Shown here piece after piece: positions 8,159 through 16,334 of a DNA stretch of 22,729 nt. Position 1 is the stretch's first letter. Every line of letters begins with the position of its first letter. This DNA comes from Methanomassiliicoccales archaeon (lineage in GTDB: Archaea; Thermoplasmatota; Thermoplasmata; Methanomassiliicoccales; JACIVX01). The position numbers and the translations under genes are program-made. Location: assembly GCA_024464195.1 (NCBI GenBank), contig JANHAK010000003.1:1-22729 (forward strand). Direction: 5' to 3'. The notes below the pieces were generated by a model. The model saw only the letters and a list, made by a program, of their open reading frames with translations, was not told where the DNA came from and searched no databases.

Positions 8159-9436
8159 GTGGTATCTGGAATCCAGTCGCCTGCTGGCGTCCGTCCTTAC
8201 AGGTTTTGCCCTAGATGCGGGCATCCCGTTCTACCGGAAGCGAATTTTTGCGCTTCCTGTGGGCAGCAATTGTATGTCCCATTCGATATTCCCCGTTTGC
8301 CCTCTTCATCAACTCAATCTGCAATGGTGACAATCAAGCAAATTCTCAGAGGCGTTGGGACTTATACAGTCCTCAGCCTTGTAGCGATAACAATATTGAA
8401 TATCTTCATTCTTATCTGGAGCATACAAATCGTTCTCCCGCAGACGCCAAATTATCACACAACTCTCTTTATCATTGTTCCCTGGATTGTTGATCTAGTT
8501 GAGCTCACAGGGATTTCGTTTGCGATATATCATATATTACTCGTCCTAGCGATCGTTAGTTCCTTTATACTCCTCATATGGAAAAGTTGGAGAGTATTCA
8601 TTAAGGAAATGTCTGTAGAAAAAGCGTTGGAAAGGCACAGTCCACTTTATGTCGTTGGCACAATTTTTTTTGCTGTTCTCTTCTTCAATGTCATTTATTA
8701 TCTAATCCTCAGCGCAGCCGGCATTACCCCAAGAACGCCAGAACTTGAGGGGCGGGAACTGTGGAAACTTCTCTACGGATTTGCGAGTGCCTCTGTTTGG
8801 GAGGAGATCGTAAGCAGGATGTTGTTGATCGGCATTCCCTTGCTTATCATCGACAAGGCAAGGAGGCGAGGAAGAAGCTTAAAAAATTATTTTCTTGGCG
8901 GCAACTTTTCCCTTGGTAAGCTCGAAATCACATTTCTCATCATCTCTAGCATCTTCTTCAGTTCCGCTCATATTTTTAGCTGGGACGCATTCAAGCTTTT
9001 GCCGACTTTTGTTGCCGGTCTCGCCCTTGGCTACCTTTTTCTTACTCAGGGAATTTATGCGTCGATCATGCTTCACTTTATGGTCGATTACTTATCAATC
9101 CCAACTGAGGTTTTTTCCGGCCTTACGTCTCTCATTCTCATGGGACTAATCATCTTTGCCTGGGTTGCAGTGGGTTTCCTTTATTTCATCAATTATACGG
9201 CAAAGGCCATCGGTTTTCTCATCGGAAGAAAGATCTGGCCAGATTCGATCACTGTTGAAAAAGAAGAGGACAAATCGTCGACGATCTACAATCCGGCGCA
9301 GATGGACATAAGACACGGCGATCAACAAAACAGACCAGGATCCTTCGGATTTGCCTGTCCATACTGTGGATACACCGAAGCAAGATATCGTGATGGGAGA
9401 TTCGAATGTCTGCGATGCGGACGAATTATCAACTAA
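8159..9436 (+). CDS. CPBP-family intramembrane protease with N- and C-terminal zinc ribbons
   Basis: Numbered from GTG 8159, this 425-residue membrane protein starts with a zinc ribbon (Cys 17, 20, 31, 34). About eight hydrophobic segments follow, with the CPBP (CAAX protease and bacteriocin-processing) motifs: E215-E216-x-x-x-R220 (WEEIVSR), H271 (FFSSAHIF) and H306-x-x-x-D310 (LHFMVDY). These are the glutamates and histidines of the intramembrane metalloprotease active site, so it is probably active. A polar linker and a second zinc ribbon (Cys 400, 403, 417, 420) close the protein. Each ribbon has two CxxC pairs. The TTG at 8150 would lie before the transcription start predicted from AAATATTA (8133-8140), so GTG 8159 is preferred. 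The last 8 bases overlap the 3' end of the convergent isomerase-like gene. Confidence 0.85.
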   Translation: MVSGIQSPAGVRPYRFCPRCGHPVLPEANFCASCGQQLYVPFDIPRLPSSSTQSAMVTIKQILRGVGTYTVLSLVAITILNIFILIWSIQIVLPQTPNYHTTLFIIVPWIVDLVELTGISFAIYHILLVLAIVSSFILLIWKSWRVFIKEMSVEKALERHSPLYVVGTIFFAVLFFNVIYYLILSAAGITPRTPELEGRELWKLLYGFASASVWEEIVSRMLLIGIPLLIIDKARRRGRSLKNYFLGGNFSLGKLEITFLIISSIFFSSAHIFSWDAFKLLPTFVAGLALGYLFLTQGIYASIMLHFMVDYLSIPTEVFSGLTSLILMGLIIFAWVAVGFLYFINYTAKAIGFLIGRKIWPDSITVEKEEDKSSTIYNPAQMDIRHGDQQNRPGSFGFACPYCGYTEARYRDGRFECLRCGRIIN

Positions 9437-10193
9437 TTTCAGCGATCAGCTCAGTTAGTCTTTCCTTTGACAGTTCTGCATCGGGCATGCTCCTCGCCTC
9501 GATAACGAATTGCCCTTTGTAATTTTTAAGCGCTCTTAGCACCCTTTTGAAATCCAGTGTTCCGCTTCCTATAGGGAGATGTTCATCATACTGACCACGA
9601 TTGTCATGAATGTGAACGTTGACGAATCTATCAGCATACTCAAGAAACGCTCCTATCGTACCGCTGGTATGAGCATGACCGACGTCAAAACAAACATCGA
9701 TCTCAAAACCGTTCAACATCGCAAACAAATCTTCCGGCGTTTTTCCCATTGTTACGGGCATGTCTGGCATGTTCTCAAAGCCGACCTTTACACCCGTATC
9801 GATTGAAACCCTTTCAATAGCCTTGAGTGATTCATGCACGGCGCGATATACTCCCTCCCTATCTAGCAACCCAATTGGAGACCAAAAACCAGGATGTATG
9901 GTGTAGACTTCAAAATTCATGCGATTGGCCGCAAGAAGCCCATCGACAATTTCCTTCACAGCCGCTTCCCTTAACCTGGGGTTGAGACTCCCGATATTAA
10001 CATCACTGAGCGGCCCATGTGCCGAGAATTTCATGTTGTAAGATGGTGCGACTTCAAGAAAAGTCTTTTCAATATGAGGAAGAAAATGTCGCCCCTCCCC
10101 TACAATCTCCCATGCATCGAACTTCTGGCTTACAAAGCCCAGTGCCATTTCGAAATCCAACATAGAGAAAACTGGTGAAGAAACCGCGATCAT
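9429..10193 (-). CDS. TIM-barrel sugar phosphate isomerase/epimerase-like protein
   Basis: This 254-residue protein belongs to the xylose isomerase-like / AP endonuclease family 2 TIM-barrel superfamily. Metal-binding positions are visible: the strand KVGFENMP with E140, VCFDVGHAH with D170 and H173, the HIHDN strand, and the last strand FVIEARS with its Glu. The HPGF segment lies in the region of the other metal ligand. Members are isomerases, epimerases or endonuclease IV; the substrate cannot be told here. GAGGAGGGA seven bases before ATG 10193 sets the start. The UPF0201 gene ends four bases upstream, so the two form an operon. Confidence 0.82.
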   Translation of the reverse strand: MIAVSSPVFSMLDFEMALGFVSQKFDAWEIVGEGRHFLPHIEKTFLEVAPSYNMKFSAHGPLSDVNIGSLNPRLREAAVKEIVDGLLAANRMNFEVYTIHPGFWSPIGLLDREGVYRAVHESLKAIERVSIDTGVKVGFENMPDMPVTMGKTPEDLFAMLNGFEIDVCFDVGHAHTSGTIGAFLEYADRFVNVHIHDNRGQYDEHLPIGSGTLDFKRVLRALKNYKGQFVIEARSMPDAELSKERLTELIAEIS

Positions 10194-10197
10194 CTGT

Positions 10198-10581
10198 CTA
10201 TCCCTCCTCGCCCACGGTACTCGGTGCAATCGCGTCGATGAGGGCGATGATGTTCTCGTCCTCAATAACAACCTCAATCGAGCCAAGAGGCGGATCTCGA
10301 TCTTCGATGAAACTCAATTTTCCAACAAACGCAACCTGTTTGTTGATTCTGAATTTTACTCTGTTGCCCTGCCTTCCTCTGAGAAGCACAGCACGCGCTG
10401 AGTCAAGAATCTTCATGTTTCTAATGAGTTCACTGAGTTTCTCCGCTGAAGCTGTGTTGGCGATAAAACCATCCTCATACTCTGTCAGCGTGCTCTCTGG
10501 GAAGATGTTAAGGATTGCTTTCTTGACCCTCTCAGGGTCTTCGGTAGGATAGCATTTCGCCCGCACTGTGATTATGGACAT
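10198..10581 (-). CDS. UPF0201-type RNA-binding protein (PF01877)
   Basis: This 127-residue protein begins MSIITVRAKCYPTEDPERVK and continues with KKAILNIFP, the typical opening of the archaeal UPF0201 family, whose fold resembles RNA-binding ribosomal-protein folds. Later parts are LIRNMKILDSARAVLL, a hydrophobic strand with Lys and Arg, and a closing IEVVIEDENI segment. The molecular role is unproven; association with RNA processing has been proposed for relatives. The ATG at 10581 lies 27-28 bases from a TATA box, and no ribosome site is present, so the longer frame that continues upstream is rejected and the mRNA is predicted to be leaderless. It is divergent from DP1. Confidence 0.82.
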   Translation of the reverse strand: MSIITVRAKCYPTEDPERVKKAILNIFPESTLTEYEDGFIANTASAEKLSELIRNMKILDSARAVLLRGRQGNRVKFRINKQVAFVGKLSFIEDRDPPLGSIEVVIEDENIIALIDAIAPSTVGEEG

Positions 10582-10604
10582 GCCCACCCGATACCGGAAA
10601 AAGT

Positions 10605-10612
10605 ATTTAAAT
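10605..10612. promoter_or_regulatory. palindromic TATA box shared by two divergent leaderless genes
   Basis: ATTTAAAT reads the same on both strands and is centred at 10608.5. The start codons on either side lie 27.5 bases (UPF0201, 10581) and 28.5 bases (DP1, 10637) away. Neither gene has a ribosome site, so one TATA box probably drives two leaderless transcripts in opposite directions. Confidence 0.6.
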
Positions 10613-10636
10613 CGGACTGCTTCATCATCAGCGCAG

Positions 10637-12103
10637 ATGAGGGAACAAGTTCTCGAAGTTCTGGCGAGCAATGGAATATTGCTTGAGCCTGGTGCGCTCG
10701 AAATTGTCATGTCTAAAGACGATCCGATTGCTTTTGTTCAATCGGCAATTTCATTCATGAAACAGCACCCCCTCATCGTCACTGCAGCAGATCTAGCAGA
10801 ATATGTAAAGGATCATTCGGCAGCGGAGACCCTCACCGTGGCAAACGCATTGCCAGATCATCATGAATTCCGAACAAATGTAAATCAAGAGAGTAGTGCC
10901 AGGAAGATTGATGGTGTAAAAATCTTGAAAGATATAACGGGTAACTCGACCTGTGAAGGTAACATATCAGACTTTGCGCGGTATTTCTTAGATCGATTTA
11001 ACGCGATCAAGCGAATGCTCGCTCATAGGAGAGAATTAGCTGGTTCTCTCCCGATTTCGAAGGCACTCAAACTTGAGCGCGACGTGAGAATCATCGCGAT
11101 GGTCAACGAAATCAGGATGACCAAAACGGGACATAAGATATTGGAAATAGAGGATGAGGAAGAGAGGTGTCTCGCCCTCATCCCGAAAGATTCCCCCCTG
11201 ATCAATGATTCCGTTATTCCTGACGAGGTCATCGGACTCATAGGAAAACCGAACAGGAAGGGCGAGATGCTCATTGTTCAGGAAATCATCAGACCGGATA
11301 TTCCTTTGAGAAGCAGATTCGAACAAAACGATGCCACATCAATGATCGCGTTCGCATCTGATATCCATGTAGGCAGCAAGACATTTCTGAGAAAACAATG
11401 GGATGCGATGATTAACTGGCTCAAGACTGAGGGGATTTCAAGCGGGGTCAATTATTTGATTGTGCCGGGTGACTGCGTCGACGGCATCGGCGTTTTCCCT
11501 GATCAGGAGGAGGAACTCATTGTTGACGATATTTTCAAACAGTACGAAATGCTCGGTGAACTCCTGAAGGAGATACCGGACGGTGTGACAATCATACTCC
11601 AGCCAGGCAATCACGATGCGGTGAGACTTGCTGAGCCACAACCAGCGTTTCAAAAAGAGATTGCGAATCTCTTCGATTCTCAAGTTATCATGATCGGCAA
11701 TCCTTGTTACCTCGAGATCGAAGGGAGAACTATCCTCTCATATCATGGTAGGAGTATTGACGATCTGATCGGCAATATCCAATCCCTTACCTACGCCAAT
11801 CCGATCGATGCCATGAAGGAGATGCTCAAGAGGAGGCACCTTGCGCCAATTTACGGCGGCAAAACGCCTATTGCGCCAGAGAAAAAAGACTTTCTCGTGA
11901 TTGATCCCATCCCAGATATTTTTGTCACCGGTCATGTTCACGGCGCTGGCGTCTCCGATTATCGTGGCGTGAGGATCATCAACGCATCAACATGGCAGGC
12001 ACAAACAAACTATCAACGAATGCACAACTTCAATCCAGATCCTGCTAAACTCCCAGTCGTGCATCTTGGCACGGGTAAGTGTATTGTAAGGAACTTCAAT
12101 TGA
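10637..12103 (+). CDS. polB: DNA polymerase D small subunit (DP1), 3'-5' exonuclease
   Basis: This 488-residue protein is the proofreading subunit of the archaeal replicative polymerase PolD; its partner, DP2, is not in this window. An N-terminal helical region and OB-fold-like segment come first, followed by a calcineurin-like phosphodiesterase domain. All metal-ligand motifs are intact: D242-x-H244 (SDIHVG), D279-x-x-D282 (GDCVDG), N325-H326-D327 (GNHD), H370 (YHGR) and H433-x-H435 (GHVHG). It should therefore be an active exonuclease. The ATG at 10637 is supported by the TATA box 28 bases upstream and by the N-terminus MREQVLEVLASNGILL, where the family normally starts. It is convergent with the ATP synthase operon. 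Confidence 0.95.
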   Translation: MREQVLEVLASNGILLEPGALEIVMSKDDPIAFVQSAISFMKQHPLIVTAADLAEYVKDHSAAETLTVANALPDHHEFRTNVNQESSARKIDGVKILKDITGNSTCEGNISDFARYFLDRFNAIKRMLAHRRELAGSLPISKALKLERDVRIIAMVNEIRMTKTGHKILEIEDEEERCLALIPKDSPLINDSVIPDEVIGLIGKPNRKGEMLIVQEIIRPDIPLRSRFEQNDATSMIAFASDIHVGSKTFLRKQWDAMINWLKTEGISSGVNYLIVPGDCVDGIGVFPDQEEELIVDDIFKQYEMLGELLKEIPDGVTIILQPGNHDAVRLAEPQPAFQKEIANLFDSQVIMIGNPCYLEIEGRTILSYHGRSIDDLIGNIQSLTYANPIDAMKEMLKRRHLAPIYGGKTPIAPEKKDFLVIDPIPDIFVTGHVHGAGVSDYRGVRIINASTWQAQTNYQRMHNFNPDPAKLPVVHLGTGKCIVRNFN

Positions 12104-12123
12104 CTTTTCTCAGAAAGTGTTTC

Positions 12124-12134
12124 ATGAAAAACAA
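12124..12134 (-). terminator. possible T-rich terminator of the ATP synthase operon
   Basis: On the minus strand ATTGTTTTTC lies about 20 bases after the stop codon of the last gene. Archaeal polymerases stop at short T runs, so this is a reasonable but weak termination site between convergent transcripts. Confidence 0.25.
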
Positions 12135-12151
12135 TCGCTACACCAAATGCT

Positions 12152-12274
12152 TCACGCATTCCAGAAGAGAACGATCATGATGAAGCCGAAAACGAGCATG
12201 AAAGTTGATATCGCCCAGACTAATTTGAACACAAGTTCCCTTTTCTTCTCTTCGCTGATGTCGAAAATTCTCAA
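12152..12274 (-). CDS. 40-residue single-pass membrane protein at the end of the ATP synthase operon
   Basis: Starting at TTG 12274, which overlaps the atpD stop codon as TTGA, the frame runs 40 codons to a TGA. The product opens with a charged stretch, MRIFDISEEKKRELVFKL, then one hydrophobic segment of about 20 residues (VWAISTFMLVFGFIMIVLFW), and stops. This has the shape of a small tail-anchored or single-span membrane protein with the charged end in the cytoplasm. In Methanosarcina mazei an additional small gene, ahaG, follows ahaD, so this could be its positional counterpart. Homology is not established. The overlap points to translational coupling with subunit D. It is too short for standard gene finding and uses a TTG start. 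Confidence 0.55.
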   Translation of the reverse strand: MRIFDISEEKKRELVFKLVWAISTFMLVFGFIMIVLFWNA

Positions 12275-12906
12275 GCGCGTGCCTCCGCCTTCTGTTTGAT
12301 GCGCTTGAGGCGGAAAATATTTTCCCTCTCCATCTCCTCGAGCCTAAATTCGATAAAGTCCTCCGCTTCTTTCAATTCAGGAATCACCTTGTACTCGAGT
12401 GCATTGACACGGCGCTTTGTCTTCTCGATTTCATCGAGTAGCCGTTTCATCGTTGTCTCTATCTCAGCGGCTTTGATGATCGTTTCAACGAGTTCCTCGT
12501 ACGCCTCTGCAGCTTCGTCGATGAAGGGTGATGTGCCAATGACACCATATCCCCTCTTCTCGAGGGTCGTTCTAATGCTCGTCGACTCAATCTCAGGCAC
12601 AACGAGACCCATAATGTTCTTGCTGCGCAGCTTCACCTCAGGATGGACTCTGAGGGCGAATGCAGCTGACTTGACGGCAATGACACCATCAACTGCCTTC
12701 GCAATTGCGATTTTCTGCATCGCCCTTTCGTAGTCTCGCACAATCTTGGCTCTTACGTCCTTTGCCTCCTCAAGGATCTTGAAAAATTCGAGGATGAGAC
12801 CGTCGCGTTTCATTTTAAGAATCTTGTACCCGGCTTCTGTAAGCTTGATTTTCTTCTTGATCTCGAGCAGCTCAGACCGTGTCGGGTTAAGTTCACGCTT
12901 AACCAT
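12271..12906 (-). CDS. atpD: A1A0 ATP synthase subunit D (central stalk)
   Basis: This 211-residue protein is the coiled-coil rotor shaft of the A1 head. It is predicted to be two long antiparallel helices: the N-terminal one begins VKRELNPTRSELLEIKKKI and runs through LTEAGYKILKMKRDGLI, which is the D-subunit signature. The C-terminal helix follows from about residue 140 (KRRVNALEYKVIPEL). The ATG at 12906 is preferred over the GTG at 12912 because the B stop codon lies two bases before it; either is possible. A small membrane protein overlaps its stop codon. Confidence 0.93.
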   Translation of the reverse strand: MVKRELNPTRSELLEIKKKIKLTEAGYKILKMKRDGLILEFFKILEEAKDVRAKIVRDYERAMQKIAIAKAVDGVIAVKSAAFALRVHPEVKLRSKNIMGLVVPEIESTSIRTTLEKRGYGVIGTSPFIDEAAEAYEELVETIIKAAEIETTMKRLLDEIEKTKRRVNALEYKVIPELKEAEDFIEFRLEEMERENIFRLKRIKQKAEARA

Positions 12907-12908
12907 CT

Positions 12909-14294
12909 TCACTCACTCTTTCGATGCGCAGGGTGATACTTTTCGATGTACTTCCTGTCAATACGAGTCAGCTGAGATTCTGGCAGAGTCGCAAGCAATT
13001 CCCAAGCGATCTCGAGTGTTGTTTCGATGTCCCTGTCCTCCTCTCTGCCCTGCCTGACAAAGCGGCGTTCGAAGAGGTCAGCAAACTCGAGGAACTTTTT
13101 GTCTCTCTCAGAAAGCGAGTCCTTACCGACGATCGCGACGAGACCTCGGAGATCTCTCCCTTCCGCATATGCGGCGTAGCACTGATCAGAAACTGCCTTG
13201 TGATCCTCCCGTGTCAGCCCTGGACCAATGCCAGCATTCATCAACCTAGAAAGCGAGGCACCAACGTTGATTGGCGGGTAGATGCCTGCTCTGTGCAAAT
13301 CCCTCGCAGCCACGATCTGCCCTTCAGTGATGTATCCTGTCAGGTCAGCAATCGGATGAGTGATGTCATCACCAGGCATAGAAAGGATTGGAATCTGCGT
13401 GATCGATCCTTTCTTTCCTTTGATCCTTCCAGCTCGCTCGTATAGTGTGGCAAGATCCGTATACATGTACCCTGGATAACCTCTTCTTCCTGGTACCTCT
13501 TCTCTTGCAGCACCGATCTGACGCAACGCCTCGCAGTAGTTTGTGATATCGGTGAGAATGACAAGAACATGCATATTCAGTTCAAACGCAAGATATTCGG
13601 CCGTCGTCAGCGCCAGCCGTGGGGTGATAATCCTTTCGATCGCAGGGTCATCTGCCAGATTCATGAAAACAACAGCTCTCTTGAGCGCACCCGTCCTTTC
13701 GAAATCGGCCATGAAATACTGCGCTTCCTCGTTCGTGATTCCCATCGCCGCGAAGACCACGGCGAACTCCTCTTCCTTTCCACGAACCTTAGCTTGTCTT
13801 GCAATTTGAAGTGCGATATCGTTATGTGGCAAACCGCTTCCCGAAAAAATCGGAAGTTTCTGCCCTCTAACGAGGGTGTTCATCCCGTCAATTGCTGAGA
13901 TCCCCGTTTGAATGAATTCCTTTGGCTCGTCCCTCGCCCAGGGATTAATGGCCGATCCAACGATATCAAGTCTTTCTTCCGGGACGATAGGCGGTCCCCC
14001 GTCGAGGGGCTCGCCCGAACCAGAGAGAATACGCCCGAGCATATCCTGAGACACTGGCATCTTCATCGTCTCGCCGAGAAAACGCACACCCGACGATTTC
14101 TCGATGCCAGCAGTCCCCTCAAAAACTTGAATGACAACGAAGTCATGCGATGTGTCGAGAACTTGCCCCCGCTTCACACTGCCATCTGGAAGTGAAACTG
14201 CAGCGAGTTCCCCGTAGCCGACGGGTTCGGTCTTTTCAACAAAAACAAGTGGGCCTGCGATCTGAGAGATCGTACGATATTCCTTTGAGATCAT
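12909..14294 (-). CDS. atpB: A1A0 ATP synthase subunit B (non-catalytic)
   Basis: This 461-residue protein forms the hexameric head with subunit A. It has the beta-barrel N-terminus ([12 protein letters not shown]), then the degenerate nucleotide region [20 protein letters not shown], where subunit A would have a true P-loop. That replacement marks the non-catalytic subunit. Further family strings are [36 protein letters not shown] and [20 protein letters not shown]. Length is normal. ATGA overlaps the A stop codon by four bases, so the A and B products are made in matched amounts. Confidence 0.97.
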   Translation of the reverse strand: MISKEYRTISQIAGPLVFVEKTEPVGYGELAAVSLPDGSVKRGQVLDTSHDFVVIQVFEGTAGIEKSSGVRFLGETMKMPVSQDMLGRILSGSGEPLDGGPPIVPEERLDIVGSAINPWARDEPKEFIQTGISAIDGMNTLVRGQKLPIFSGSGLPHNDIALQIARQAKVRGKEEEFAVVFAAMGITNEEAQYFMADFERTGALKRAVVFMNLADDPAIERIITPRLALTTAEYLAFELNMHVLVILTDITNYCEALRQIGAAREEVPGRRGYPGYMYTDLATLYERAGRIKGKKGSITQIPILSMPGDDITHPIADLTGYITEGQIVAARDLHRAGIYPPINVGASLSRLMNAGIGPGLTREDHKAVSDQCYAAYAEGRDLRGLVAIVGKDSLSERDKKFLEFADLFERRFVRQGREEDRDIETTLEIAWELLATLPESQLTRIDRKYIEKYHPAHRKSE

Positions 14295-16024
14295 GCCCTC
14301 CCTCCAAGACCTTCAAACTGAGATTCCATTTCTTTGTTGATCGCTTCAAGTTCCTCATCGATGTTTGGTTCGAATTTCGATTTCGTCAATCTAATTCTCA
14401 CAGGCAATTCTGTGATCGTTTCGACTGGCACATCAGATTCAACCGCCCGCCTAGCAAGCTCGCTAAAGCGCTTGATCGTTTTCATGAAAACATATTGCCT
14501 TTTGAGAGGCGTGTAGGTATCGACAGGATGATACGCATTCTGCTGGAGAAAGATCTCCCTGATCATTCTCGCGATTTCTAGGGTCAATTTCTGCTCTTCG
14601 GGCAGCGCATCAGAACCAACGAGCTGAACGATCTCCTGCAGTTCGGCCTCCCTCTGAAGAATTTCCATCGCCCATGCTCTAAGCTCAGGGAAATCCTCCG
14701 CGACATACTTCCTGAACCAGCCATCCAAGTTCGAGGTGTATAATGAATATGAGGTTAGCCAGTTAATGGCAGGGAAATGCCTTCGTTCCCTGAGTTTTGA
14801 ATCTAGAGCCCAGAAGACCCTCACAATTCTAAGCGTGTTCTGTGTTACTGGCTCGCTCAGGTCTCCGCCAGGCGGAGAAACAGCACCAACAACGGTGACT
14901 GAGCCGTTAAATCCTGATAAAGTCTCAACCCTTCCAGCTCGCTCGTAAAAGTCAGAAAGACGTGCTGCGAGATAAGCTGGGAATCCCTCCTCACCAGGCA
15001 TTTCTTCGAGTCTTGACGAAATCTCTCTCATCGCCTCTGCCCATCTCGACGTTGAATCTGCCATCAGAGAGACATCGTATCCCATATCCCGGTAGTACTC
15101 AGCAATCGTCATGCCTGTATAAACTGATGCCTCTCTGGCAGCAACTGGCATGTTCGATGTATTGGCGATGAGAACAGTCCTTTCCATCAATGGTTTTCCC
15201 GTCTTGGGGTCTTCCAGCTTCGGGAATGTCACGAGAACTTCAGTCATCTCATTGCCTCTCTCGCCACACCCGATATACACAACAACATCTGCGTCACTCC
15301 ACTTTGCAAGCTGCTGCTGGGTCACCGTCTTACCAGTACCAAAACCGCCAGGGATTGCACCGGTACCGCCTTTTGAAAGGGGGAAAAGTGTATCCAAAAT
15401 TCTCTGGCCCGTCACCAACGGAACATCGGGCATCGTCTTACGAACGATTGGCCTCGCCGTCCTCACAGGCCATTTCTGCATCATCGTCACTTCTTTTCCG
15501 GAAATGGAGCATATCGGTTCCTCAACGGTGAATTGACCCTCTTTAATCCAATCGACAGTGCCAGAAACATCTGGCGGAACCATGATCCTGTGATCCATAT
15601 GGCCTTCCTTGACGTTGCCAATAATGGCACCCGCCTTGACCACATCACCTTTCTTCACGGCAGGCGAAAAATTCCATCGCTTTTTTCTATCAAGTCCAGG
15701 TGCTGTAACTCCTCGCTTGATGAAATTGCCCATAGCATTCATAAGGACCGGTAAAGGTCGCTGGACCCCGTCATATACACTACCTAGAAGTCCCGGACCG
15801 AGTTCTGCAAGAAGAGGCTGTCCAGTATCAAAAACCTTCTCTCCCGGTCTCAACCCAGAAGTATCCTCATACACCTGGATGACCGTCTTATCGCCGTAGA
15901 TTTTGATGACTTCGCCCATCAATCTCTCTTCACCGACCAGAGCGACGTCATACATCCTCGGTGAAATGCCAGTCGCCGTAACGACTGGTCCGGCCACCCT
16001 GTAAATTTCGCCAACCTTAGCCAT
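14291..16024 (-). CDS. atpA: A1A0 ATP synthase subunit A (catalytic), variant P-loop
   Basis: This 577-residue catalytic subunit couples ATP synthesis to rotation. Features in order are the N-terminal barrel ([16 protein letters not shown]), the non-homologous bulge insert (about residues 115-185), the P-loop GGFGTGKT at 226-233, [13 protein letters not shown], the [18 protein letters not shown] segment, and [16 protein letters not shown]. The P-loop departs from the usual archaeal GPFGSGKT at both Pro (G227) and Ser (T230). No intein interrupts it, unlike in Thermoplasma. GAGGGAT six bases before ATG 16024 sets the start, one base after the F stop codon; the in-frame extension to 16057 lies inside F and is rejected. 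Confidence 0.97.
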   Translation of the reverse strand: MAKVGEIYRVAGPVVTATGISPRMYDVALVGEERLMGEVIKIYGDKTVIQVYEDTSGLRPGEKVFDTGQPLLAELGPGLLGSVYDGVQRPLPVLMNAMGNFIKRGVTAPGLDRKKRWNFSPAVKKGDVVKAGAIIGNVKEGHMDHRIMVPPDVSGTVDWIKEGQFTVEEPICSISGKEVTMMQKWPVRTARPIVRKTMPDVPLVTGQRILDTLFPLSKGGTGAIPGGFGTGKTVTQQQLAKWSDADVVVYIGCGERGNEMTEVLVTFPKLEDPKTGKPLMERTVLIANTSNMPVAAREASVYTGMTIAEYYRDMGYDVSLMADSTSRWAEAMREISSRLEEMPGEEGFPAYLAARLSDFYERAGRVETLSGFNGSVTVVGAVSPPGGDLSEPVTQNTLRIVRVFWALDSKLRERRHFPAINWLTSYSLYTSNLDGWFRKYVAEDFPELRAWAMEILQREAELQEIVQLVGSDALPEEQKLTLEIARMIREIFLQQNAYHPVDTYTPLKRQYVFMKTIKRFSELARRAVESDVPVETITELPVRIRLTKSKFEPNIDEELEAINKEMESQFEGLGGRA

Positions 16025-16025
16025 A

Positions 16026-16334
16026 TCAATCCCTCTGCGTCTTATACAAATCAACACCGATAGCCCGTTTGACCTTATCTCTTAAGTCGCCTTCCTCATG
16101 ACCTACTGGAACGACGACTGGTGCAATGTTCTCGAGCACCTTTTTCCGCGTGCTTGCACCCAATTTTTCAAGGATGGATGAGTCGATCGCCAGTACTCCG
16201 ATTGATGTATCTTGAAGGAGTTCCAGTAACTTTTCCTCAAATTCCCTGATTCCCTCGGCTCTGTAAACCCGTGTGACACCTGCGAGCCGGAATCCAAGTA
16301 TAAATTCCTCGCTGCCAAGTACGGCGATCTCCAT
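16026..16334 (-). CDS. atpF: A1A0 ATP synthase subunit F
   Basis: This 102-residue globular subunit binds the central stalk. It begins [20 protein letters not shown], the typical subunit F opening, with a Rossmann-like strand-helix alternation ([11 protein letters not shown]) and a C-terminal helix ([17 protein letters not shown]). The start ATG shares one base with the C stop codon (TGATG). A TTG one codon earlier adds a second Met and is rejected because of that overlap. Confidence 0.93.
   Translation of the reverse strand: MEIAVLGSEEFILGFRLAGVTRVYRAEGIREFEEKLLELLQDTSIGVLAIDSSILEKLGASTRKKVLENIAPVVVPVGHEEGDLRDKVKRAIGVDLYKTQRD

Noticed and set aside
10194..10286. N-terminal extension of the TIM-barrel protein
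   Set aside because: The extra Arg/Ser-rich residues are read through the end of the UPF0201 gene; ATG 10193 has GAGGAGGGA at good spacing.
10568..10636. N-terminal extension of DP1
   Set aside because: It covers the TATA box shared with the divergent gene, and DP1 homologues start at the MREQVLEVL-type sequence.
14291..16024. Intein in ATP synthase subunit A, as in Thermoplasma
   Set aside because: The subunit A reading frame is of normal length and continuous through the P-loop, with no splicing motifs.
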